Origin: Caprimulgus europaeus
Taxonomy: Eukaryota > Chordata > Aves > Caprimulgiformes > Caprimulgidae
Direction of reading: 5' to 3'
DNA: 64,000 nt
Assembly (NCBI GenBank): GCA_907165065.1
Contig: OU015540.1
Coordinates: forward strand, 5,254,001 to 5,318,000
The notes under the pieces are model-generated. The model made no database searches, was not told the origin of the DNA, and worked only from the letters and a program-made list of their open reading frames with translations. Positions 24,590-34,400 of the stretch are shown in pieces. The translations under genes and the position numbers were made by a program. The stretch's first letter is position 1; each line of letters starts with the position of its first letter.

Positions 24590-24870
24590 TTTTATGTTTG
24601 TTTCCCACAAATATTCCAGTTTGGTGGGCCAGAGCAGCTGGAAGTGGCGCTTGGAGCCGATTCACACAATTTCGTTGTCTCCTGACACCCCGTCCCTCCC
24701 CGAGTCTCACATATTTCTCGGCAGGGCCGGTGCCGGGACGGGTGTTGGTCCCATCGCTGTGCAGACACAGCTCCCAGTGAGCAGTCCCCACGCCACAAAG
24801 CTGGGCTGGGAACAGAGCGATTCACACAAAGTCCAGCATAATGAGTGAGCCAAATGCAAATTAAAGCAAA
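24590..24870. promoter_or_regulatory. Candidate conserved noncoding block
   Basis: This patch in the gene-free interval carries TTCCCAC (CSL/RBPJ core, reverse) at 24602-24608, a TEAD-like ATATTCCA just after it, and a perfect octamer ATGCAAAT at 24854-24861. It has more CpG than its surroundings. Conservation cannot be measured here. Confidence 0.3.
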
Positions 24871-25407
24871 ATATGATTTTTTTTTTTTAAAAAAAGGAGG
24901 TGGAAGAGCAGCAAAAAGAACTAAATCAATGTGTTACTCTCTGCCCTGGATGCTGCAACCACTCAGGGATGGGGAAAGCCTTTGGCCAGGCACTTTGCTG
25001 GAGCATCCCTGGGGCACCACACTGTCAATGGCAGTGGTCCCCATGTGATGGCAGTGTCCCAGTGAAGTTGGTCTCGTCCCCACCCCATGGCTGCACCCCA
25101 GCGCTCTGCAGAAGGTACAGCCGCCTTATCAGCCACCACGAGCTGGTGAGAGTAAACAGGACGTCCCACAACAGCGTCCCACAGCAGTGCGGGGCGCAGA
25201 TGAAAGCAGGCTGGCCTGACCAGCCTGCCAAGTATGTGAGAGCAGCAGGCTTTGCTTTTGTTTTCCTTTTGTTTATTAATGTGTGTATTTATTTACTTTT
25301 CGGCCCACGAGTAGGGAGGGAGGAGGGAGAGGCTGGGAGCCTGGTGTGGAACAAACTGGACGGTTGGTCTGCTGCCTGACCCCACTTCCAAAAGCTCAGT
25401 GGGGTGG

Positions 25408-25567
25408 TTTATTTTATTTTATTTTATTTTATTTTATTTTATTTTATTTTATTTTATTTTATTTTACTTTATATTATCTTGTTTTATTTTATCTTATTTT
25501 ATCTTGTTTTATTTTATTTTAAAATTTTAAATTATTTTTAAATTGTCTTTTTAATTTTTAAAAAATT

Positions 25568-25593
<26 letters not shown>
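25408..25593. repeat. (TTTTA)n microsatellite followed by (TA)n
   Basis: About 22 units of TTTTA, degenerating after 25470, run into an AT-rich bridge and a pure TA run at 25568-25593. Confidence 0.95.
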
Positions 25594-25598
<5 letters not shown>

Positions 25599-26803
25599 TT
25601 TTTAAGCTCTCTCCATGTGTTGCACCATGCCCAGCACCCTTTCAACCTCTACCCCTGCCATAGGGCTCCTTGCAGCAGCATCCCAGCCCCATGCCACAGC
25701 CCCTGGCTGCCCCCGCAGAAGGGGTGACGGCCCCGCTGCCGGGAAGCGCCCGCGCTGCTGAAACCGCAGCCCCATGAGCAATAGGAAAATCAGCGGGTGA
25801 GCGGCGGGTGGCACAGCTTCCTGCGCCTGACGCAGTTCCCCTTCACTGACCCCACACCGGGGGGGCCAAGGGGCACCAAATCCTGCACCCGCCACAAGCT
25901 CCCGACCGCTGTGGGATGGAGGCTTTGCAGGGCTTGATGCCCACCCGGCCCTTCCTCCTGGATGATTTAGGGGTATTTGTAGGGTTTCCCCCCCCCCAGA
26001 GCCTCCCCCTTGGTTGCAGAGCTTGGGGGATGTTTGATTTTCGGGGCTGTCTGAAGGGTGCGCGGGTGTGGGGAGGAGGGGTTGATGCTTCAGCACACGC
26101 TGACTTCCTGCTAGGCTGTATTTTTAGCAAGGCCAACCCCTGATAATCCAGAGATTGAAGTGAAACTGTAAAGTAAGTAAGTGTGCCTCGAAGAGACAAA
26201 AAAAAAGGTGCTGGGCTGGAGGAAGGCGGGGGAGAGGATAGCGCAGGCGAAAGCTGGTTCCAGCGCGGCACAAACAGGGCTGGTTTTGGAGGAGGGGGCA
26301 GATCTCATGTTCTTGCCCCAGCCCATGAAAGTTGGGGTTTGTTACTGGCAGGTGGGTGCTCAGTGTCGGCTAAAATGGCAGAAGGGAGGGTGAAGGGAGG
26401 GCTGGGAGGGAAGGGGCTCAGCCTCCCCCAACAGTCCCCAACCTTCCCACGCACACGCCTGCCCGCCGGCTGTTAACAGCACCCTGCTAACAACCGCCTC
26501 TCACCTCGTCCCCGTCACCTCTGCTCCCACCCCAGAGCCTGGGAAAAACCAGCTCCAAGCCCTGCCTGAGCCTTTTGGGGAGGGGAAGGAGGAGAGGACC
26601 CTCACACCCTGGGATGCAAATGGTCGGCAGATCCCGGTACCCGTGGGAAAAACGAGGGATGCAGGTGCAATCCATCCCCTTGCATCCCTGTTCCATTCGA
26701 GGTGATAACATCCGTGGGAGGAATGAGGGGTGTTGAGCGCAGCCCGTCCATAAAGAGACACCGGAGCCCAGGACCAGGTGACTGTGGTCAGCAAAAAAGC
26801 TGC

Positions 26804-26809
26804 TTTATT
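26804..26809 (-). terminator. LFNG: LFNG poly(A) signal (AATAAA)
   Basis: Read on the - strand, CACCAATAAAGCAGC is followed by TTTTTTGCTG, a T-rich downstream element. Cleavage is expected near 26,785-26,790. Confidence 0.8.
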
Positions 26810-26816
26810 GGTGACG

Positions 26817-26841
26817 GCTCCCACGGGAACCCCGTGGCAGC
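26817..26841 (-). other. LFNG: GC hairpin just before the LFNG poly(A) signal
   Basis: CCACGGG (26821-26827) and CCCGTGG (26831-26837) form a perfect 7-bp stem with a 3-base loop. A C/C mismatch and a further 3 bp (GCT/AGC) extend it. It ends 7 bases before the AATAAA in the transcript. Confidence 0.7.
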
Positions 26842-26854
26842 GATCGGGTTCAAG

Positions 26855-26862
26855 TCCCTGAG
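26855..26862 (-). promoter_or_regulatory. LFNG: miR-125a-5p 8-mer seed site in LFNG 3' UTR
   Basis: The transcript reads CUCAGGGA, the full 8-mer complement of the miR-125 seed, about 45 bases before the poly(A) signal. Regulation of Lfng by miR-125a-5p has been reported in the chick segmentation clock, which supports this being a real site. Confidence 0.7.
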
Positions 26863-27183
26863 AACACACTGTCCGTGCTGGTTCCCCATCCCACATCTAT
26901 TGCTTTAAACACATCCTAGTTACAAAAAGCACAGAGTGATGTTCCAGATACTGGAACATATAAATTAAGGTAAGTGATAGTTACAAGACATCGCAAATTT
27001 TTTTTTCTTTCTTAAACAGGTTATCAGAAGGTTGGGTTGGGTTTTTTTTTCTGATCCACAGAAAACGTATAAAAAGCATTTTAAAATCTACATATTTCTC
27101 AATGTGTTGTTTTTTTCTTTTTCTTTTTCCTTTTTTTTTTTTTTAATAAAAAGCACAGTAAAAAAAATACTGGCACAATAACA

Positions 27184-27191
27184 TATTTACA
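27184..27191 (-). promoter_or_regulatory. LFNG: Pumilio-type site UGUAAAUA in LFNG 3' UTR
   Basis: The - strand reads GTTGTAAATATG, an exact UGUANAUA match in the AU-rich part of the 3' UTR. Function is inferred. Confidence 0.4.
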
Positions 27192-28210
27192 ACGAACCCA
27201 TTATGGGCTATTTTCACTCAGCTTTGGGTTGGAAATGTTCAGCTCCGGGAGCTCAGCCCGCTTACCCCAGGGGTACAGGGCTGGTGGCAGCAGGCATGGT
27301 GGCCTGAGGGGATGTGGGGTCCCTCTCCCTCCCTGGTTAAATCCCTCCCCAGCTCCTGGCAGGGAGAGAACAAGGACCAGGCTGGGAAACACTGCAGGGC
27401 TGCGGTAGGTGCCTGGCCGGCTGCGTGGCTCTTGGGTGCTCCGGCCACCCCAGCAGCACTCACAGCCCAGCCAGGGCTGGAGGATGCTCCAGCCCCAGGG
27501 CTTGGGGGGACACACCCACACAGCCCCTAGCTGGACCTCAAAATGCTCCTTGTGAAGGTGCAGGCTCTATAAATAGTGCCCAGATCGATGCTGATGGCAA
27601 CAGCTCAGCCAGACGGGGGGAGCTCCGGGAAATGGAGCCAATGCCAACAACGCCTCAGAGCCCACCCCACCCCACCCCACGCCATCTCCCTCCAGTGCGG
27701 CTGTCGAGCACCCAGCAGCTTTGCAGCACCCTGGAGCAGTGTTTGCCACAGCCGGGAGGCTTCTCCTGCCTGCCCTCTGCCTGTTCTCTGCCTGCCCACC
27801 GAGCTGGGGAGCAAAAATCACCAGTGACCCCACATCCACATCGGGAGCCGGAGCTTCGCTGCTGAGATTTGGGGCTAAGAGAGAGGACGGGGTGGGTGAG
27901 GGGTTGTGGGAGTGGGGTGGGGGAGGCACACACCAAAAACACTTAACATTTGAAAGAAATAAACAATAAAAAGGAGATGCAAGGCCGGGGAAGGCAGAGC
28001 CACGCGGTGCCCACGGTCACTCCCCACGCATGGCGTGGGACCCGCCAGCGCCGCGGGGATGCCCAACAGTTAAGTGCTCAGGACCTGTCCCCTCTCGCCG
28101 TCCCGGCTGGAGTGGCAGCGGGCACGGGCAGCGGGGCAGGCAGGGCAGGGGACAAGGGGCCGCACAGCAGCCTTCAGTACACACACACTGTGCAATACCA
28201 CAGCAACGAC

Positions 28211-28241
28211 GTCCGTCCGTCCGTCCGTCTGTCTGTCCGTC
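28211..28241. repeat. (GTCC)n microsatellite in LFNG 3' UTR
   Basis: Seven GTCC/GTCT units in tandem within the transcribed 3' UTR. Confidence 0.95.
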
Positions 28242-28338
28242 TCACAGCGAGGCCAGACTGACACACCCGCACGCAGGTCCCGCACGCCCGTCGGATACCA
28301 GGGAAATTCGGGACGAGGTTGGAGGGGACACGCATCTC

Positions 28339-28405
28339 CTAGTAAACCACGTTGGCGGGGCACCACGGCGTGTCGGGGTACAGCAGGCAGTGCACGGAGC
28401 GGAAC
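28339..28405 (-). CDS. LFNG: LFNG exon 8, C-terminus ([16 protein letters not shown]...) and stop
   Basis: 67 bases, with acceptor CCCACAG, ending ANVVY and TAG at 28341-28339. The two cysteines of the terminal segment are conserved in fringe proteins. Confidence 0.97.
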
Positions 28406-31400
28406 CTGTGGGGAGAGGAGCGATGCTGAGCATGGGGCAGTGGTGGTCCAGTGGCACCCCAACTCGGGGGGGAGAGGGTCCCCCCATCTCACCTGGATGG
28501 GTCCTCCTCGACGGAGAAGGCTCCCTTCATGTGGATGGAGTTGCGTTTGTTTTCAAACATGCCATAGCTTAATGTCACCTGGGGAGAGGAAACACAGGGG
28601 GTCAAGCAGTTGATGTGGCCAAGAGGATCAAGCAGGGGCTTGGCGGGGGATGCTGCAAAATTCACCCCTTTCCCCATAGCTTCTGGTCAAGCTCTGCATC
28701 ACCCCACAGGGATGGACAATGGGGCTTTCCCCCTCCACTGAGGGTTTGGAAGCGAGTCAATCAATATCTCAGCTGCAGTGCCCCATTTTTAGGTGACAAC
28801 ATTAAACCAGCTGATGCTATCATCCATCCCAACCCCTCCATCCACCCCAGGCCATCAGGACAGGGATACCTGTTTGTGGATCTCCGTCTTGGGCACCTGG
28901 TGGAGATTCTCCAGGTGCGAGTGGAAGAGGTTGCTCCGGATGAGCTTCACCCCCAGCACAGACTCGATGATGTAGCCAATGGTGCAGTCGTCGGGCAGGC
29001 GGATCTTCTCCGCTGTGCTCATGAAGTGGCCCCCACTGCAGGGAGACAGAGAGGAGCTGCAGAGGAGCAGAGCCTGGGGGGATGCGGGCACCCCATGGGG
29101 TCTGGTCTTGGCCAGTGGGTGCCCAGCTCTGGCTCTAATTAAAAGTCAATTAGACCTGGGGGAACTGAGATCCTTCCCAGCTTGTTTCCAAGCCCCCTGC
29201 AAAAACCCGCAGCAAGGCAAAGAGAGCAAGGTGGTAGGACATGGTCCAATGTCCATCCCCAAAGATGTTGCTGCTGCTTTGTGCCCCGCTGGGACCATGA
29301 CAAGTCCCCATGAGGGAGCAACACCAACGCTCTTACCTGGCCCATGGGCTCATCTTCAGTGCCAGCCCCCGGCTGATGCAAAACCCGGCTCCGCCTGTGG
29401 CAAACCAGAAATGCACAGGGTGCTGCAAGAGAGGGGAAGCAAGGGCAGTGAGACCTCCTGCCACCAACCGGGGAGGCAAACCCCAGCCCAAATTAAGCAA
29501 GCCCCAACCTCCCACCCCCTCCTCACCATCTTGTTCTCGCTGATCCTCTCTGTAGCCTGGATGGGCCGGTCCAGGCTGGGCTTCCCGATGTAGATGTCCT
29601 GCGTGTGGGGGTAGCTGGAGAGCAGCTTCACCAGCATCCGCACGTTCACGTAGTTGTCATCGTCCACGTGGCAGAACCACCTGCAGTGTCAGCAGTGTCA
29701 GGCGGGGCCGGGGCAAACCCCCAGACCCCATGCTGCGATACGGCCCCAGAAATGCCAACAGCCTCTGCCTACCCCATGTCCCCCTCCCCAGAGCCCCCCT
29801 GTCCCCCACAGCAGCCCCAGGCACCGCTTACTTTCTGCCGGACTCGATGAACTTGTCGTACTCCACGGCCATCTTGCAGGACAGGGCCTGGCGGCTGTGG
29901 GCGGCCGAGCAGTTGGTGTTGATGACGTTTCCTGTGGGAAGAGACAGGGGTCAAAGCCCAGCACTGGGGTATCCCACACCTCCCAGCGTGCTCAAAGAGC
30001 GATGCTTCACCATGCATATTCCAGGGGGATGGAAAGCTCATGGACCAGCCTGATGCTTGGTGGCCTCCATGTCACAATGTTTTGGGCAAAGAATGAATTT
30101 TTGGGGCAGGGCTTTTGGGTCCATGTAAGACAATGGAAAGGATGAGCAAGGGATGCAGATGCAGGAGATGGACCGGTGTTGAGCCGTATCCCATGTGCTA
30201 TGCATGATGCTACCCTACATCACCTTGCCCATCCTGAGGCCATGCACCAGCCACCGCTGGAGTGAGGGGGTGTCCATGTGCCAGCCTCTCCACCCAGGAC
30301 ACGACAGCCAAAATCCTGCCCTATTCCCGCTGCCTTTTCCCACAGCGGCCACCTGTTCTTTGCTCCCCCAGCTCAAAGGCAATTGCTTCCCGGCCTGAAA
30401 AGGAGTCATTTGCATGGGGAGAATAGAGGAGCTGACCCTGGCCCCGGGAGCGGCTGCCAGGGAAATGCTCTCATGAAACCTTGGTCACATCAACCAATCA
30501 ATCCCAGCTTGCCCCAGGGACAAACTGGTGCAAAGGCACTGCATCTCGTTAGCGTGCTCCCAGCAGCAGCATCATGCAGGAGATGATGGGCTGACTGGGA
30601 AGGAAACCCAGGCTCCTGGGCAGAGGGGACATTAGACACCATCACTGGTGGCCTTATTCTCAGCCCAGGTCCCCTCCTGAGATTAGTGTCTAACCAGTGG
30701 CATTTTGACCATTTTTTCAGAGTTTCCCAGGGCAGGATCCACACCAGCCATGCTCCCCAGGCAGGGTCTTCTCAGGGGACCTGGCTGGGTCACACACAGA
30801 AAAGGACAAGGGCCACAGACTCACGTGCTTGCTTCTTCAGCTCCTCATCCTCCCCGTCTGTGAAGATGAAGGTCTGAAATAGAAGATGAGGCACTTTGAG
30901 GACCAAAGCCACACAGCTTTGGACACCATCTGGCATCCCTGGGCAGCACTGGGGCTTGTTTCCCGCCAGGCCTTGGTGTTGACTTCTTCCACCTCACTAA
31001 AACCCAAAGCAGCACCAGAGAGCTGGGTGTTCCTGTGACACACTCAGCCTCAGACAGAGGAGGGTGCAAAGTTGTCCTGGCAAGACACGGCATGCAACAC
31101 CACACCTGACCGGGGTGCAAACCCCAGCCCCTCCAGCACCCATGATCAGCATCCCCATCCTCTGGCCTTTTCCACGGGGCAGCAGCAGGCAGGAGGATTT
31201 GGGGCGACTCAGGAGCTGTCCCCAGCACGAGGCATAGAGGACAGCAGGTGACAGGGAGCGGGTGCAGAGCACAGCTCGATCTGAGCAGGGACTTCAGACT
31301 TTAGTCGGCACGGCTGGCACGTGCGGCCGGGGATGCCAACACAGCCGCCCAGCAGCCCTCCCTACCTGGGCAGGTGTGTTTGCCCACAGCACTGGCTGCC

Positions 31401-34400
31401 AACCACATCCCCACCTGTGTCAACAGCACATGGTTGTCCCCAGCCACTTGCACAACACCCCCATGGCTCCTCTCCACTCCCTGTCAACCCCAGGGTGGCT
31501 AAGCCAGCGCTGGTGGGTGCTTCCCGCCAGCCCTGAGGAGAAGACAGTCCCTCACTGCCCACCCCAGCCCTGTCCCTGGGGTGCCAGGCAGCACCCCACC
31601 TCCTCCCTGGTGCACTCCTCTATTGACACAGCTAATTCCTGGCATATGCCACTGGGGAAGGAGGGTTGGGGGGGGGGGGGGGGGGGGGGGTGGTGCTGCT
31701 GTTGGCCTGGGATTTGGGGATGGGCAAGAAGCAGGAGGAGAGCGTGGGGGGGTGGGAAAGGCATCGCCATCAATCAGCGGGCAGCAAACAAAGCTGGAGG
31801 AGAAGAAACCACAACCAGCTGCCAAGCGCTATTAAAAACCAGACATGCACAAAAGGGCAAAGGAAGAAAGACAAAAGGGTTGGTGGGGGGGGAGGGAGGT
31901 GAGGGGGAGGCAGGAGGTGGCGGAGGGGGGATGATAGAGCCCGAGCGCTGGGGATGATGAATTACAAGTGATCTGGAAATCGGGTGCCACCCCGCAGCCG
32001 GCCAGCCCCAGGAGCGCGCTGGGGTTTGTGGATTGTTGGAGGAGGAGGGTACAATAGCCGGGCTGACTTTACTCAGCGGAGGAGAGTTAAGCGGGCAGCG
32101 GCGGTGATTAGCATACAGCTGCGCTGGTTAACCCGGCCAGCCCGTGTCTGCTCCGTCCTGAGCCGGGAGGGAGAGCCCAGATCTGCAGGAAGGTTGAATG
32201 GAAAGGGAGGAGGACACGTTCCTGGGGAGGGGGCTACAAGTGACCTTTGGGGTTTGAAAAGGAGAAATGAAAAAGAAAGAAAAAAAAAAAAATAGGATGG
32301 AGGAGGTGGGAAGGCAACAAACGCCCAGCCTGCCGTGCTGCCCGGCCTTTGGGGAGAGACAGAGGTCAGACCCCGAGGGGTCAGAGCAGCCCTGATCAAG
32401 GGTTAGGAGATGGGGAACCTGCTGATGAGGAGGTGACGGTAGGGGACATGGACCTTAGCCCATCAGCTGGATGTCCACAGTCATTGTGGTCACAGGAACA
32501 CATCACTGCTGGGACAGGACGGGGTCAGTGCTGCACGTGGAGGAGGATGTCACCCCCAACCAATGCGGGGTCCAGCCAGCACCTCTCTGCTAGTCCCCAT
32601 TTCCCCCAGGTGCTCAGGGAGGGGTCAGACAGCAGCTGGGGTACAAGCTGAACCAGGGCAGCAGGACACCATCAAGGATGCCCAAGATGAGCCTATCACA
32701 AGCCCTTTCTCATGTACCCCAAGACACACAGTGCCCTGGCATCCTTCAGGCTCCAGCCCAGCTGGAGGGGGGGACAAAGGTGGTGGGGGACAGGTGAGGT
32801 GGGGGACACGCAGCCTCCATACAGGCGAGACAGAAAATGTTTGGTTGATTAGCTCAGAAACGTCGTCCAGCAACTGCCTTCAGCTGCTCCAAAAATAACC
32901 CCACAACTAATCCTCCGGCTCAGCCGCTATAAATAGACCACAGCAACAATTGTTTATTACTCGCCCGCACCGAAAGGCTTCATCCTAACCAGGCATCTTC
33001 CCCCCCCTCCCCGCCCCTCCTCACATACATCTCTAATTTTCCTGCTGCGGGTGGACCAGGTGTCACCTTGGGGACAAGGACATAGGCACACAGCCCTGCA
33101 AGTCACCTCATAGGGGCTATTAGGGCCTCATAGGTTCCTCACCTCCCTCCCAGCTCCACCACAACATTGAATTACAATAAAAAAAAAAAAAAAAAAGGAG
33201 AAAATTTAAAGCCTTTATTTTTTTAATTCACTTGTCTGCATTTCTTGGAGAGGAGCTGCAGGGAAGAGGAGAAGAGGTGCCAGCTGAGCCTGGGAGGGGA
33301 CAGGACAGGAAAGGAGGGGGACAAGAAAACACTGTGTCCATGTGACAAGGAAAAAACATGGATCAGCCTTGGGAACCCCCAGTGTGAGGTGCTGGGCACC
33401 AGGGCAGCACCCAGTTTAGACTGGTAAAAGAGGGATGGGACACTGCATCCAACATCCCTGAGCTGTCACCTATCAAGCCACCATCTCCAGACCCACCAGC
33501 ATCAGGACCAGCCCCCCACCCCTCTTCCAGGCAGAAAGCACCCAAAGTCCTTACACCCACCCCTCTCCACCTCTCTCCCACTTGGTCCCCGTGCCAGCGG
33601 TGGCACCAAGGGGTGCCAGGATCTCCTGGCCCTCCTGCAGTAACTTTTCCTGCAGGGTGCAGGAGAGGAAGGGCCCTCTGCCCCCCCCAGCCCCTGCAGG
33701 AAACCTCATTGTTCTCAAAACTGCAGCTTTGAGAAACACAGGATGCCAAATCCCTCCCGAACAATAGCTGCCACCACTCCGTACAGCCCCGCACAATGCG
33801 TACGGGGACCGAGAGGCACCCGGGGTCCCCATGGCCAGGATGGGGTCAGCCCCCCCGCTCCCCCAACTGCTGCAAGGAGCCAGGCAGCCGCCGGCAGTCC
33901 CCCGCCTCCTCCTCACCCCTGGGGAGGGCTCACTGCTTTTTTTCTTTTTTATTTTTTTCCCCTCCCCTTCATTTCTCCTTTCGTGGTGACTCATTTCCCC
34001 CTCCAACAACCAAGTTTGTGGGTCACTCATGGCTGGGTGCTGCATAAGGTGTCCCACCAGCCAGGGCCACCTCAGGGTCACCCTGTCCCCAGCTGTGCTG
34101 AGGGGTCCAGCCAGCTTCTCAGGGTGACACACGCTCAGCAGACCCCACATCCACCACCGTCCCCACCTTTTCCTGGCAGCACACCCACCAAAAAGGGGAA
34201 CCTTGGCCAGGCAGCACAAACCTGTGGTGCAAACCCTGCCCTGGGCCATGTCTCACTTCCCTGTGCTGGGAGAGGATGGAGCACCCCAGCAGCCACCTAC
34301 ACAGCACCCAGGGGGGGTGCACCCCCTTTCACCCCAAGGAAAAGGGGGAAGCAGCCATCCCATTTGGGTGCAGGAGGCAGCAAAGAGGTGCTGTGGGGGC

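Larger units (their letters stand above)
20031..26785. other. Intergenic interval between convergent TTYH3 and LFNG 3' ends
   Basis: I recognise no gene here. In mammals IQCE and BRAT1 lie between LFNG and TTYH3; I see no exon of either. Several open frames of 150-250 codons (for example 22922-23662 and 24210-24848 on +) are GC-driven and show no domain or splice support. The interval holds a 32-base tandem repeat, a (TTTTA)n/(TA)n block and one candidate regulatory block at 24590-24870. Confidence 0.75.
26786..28338 (-). other. LFNG: LFNG 3' untranslated region
   Basis: On the - strand, this runs from the TAG at 28339-28341 to the poly(A) signal at 26804-26809, about 1.5 kb. It contains (GTCC)n at 28211-28241, (CACCC)n at 27661-27680, a T/A-rich central part (26930-27200), a Pumilio-type UGUAAAUA, an exact miR-125a-5p seed site and a GC hairpin beside the poly(A) signal. 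Lfng transcripts must turn over within one cycle of the segmentation clock, and the 3' UTR is known to contribute. The instability motifs therefore fit the gene's biology. Confidence 0.8.

Noticed and set aside
31668-31690. The 23-G run as a regulatory quadruplex or functional element.
   Set aside because: A homopolymer of this kind is best explained by slippage or sequencing uncertainty, with nothing to tie it to LFNG.
33171-33196. AATAAA run into poly(A), like the tail of a processed retrocopy.
   Set aside because: No gene-like body or target-site duplication is visible before it. Treated as a simple A run.
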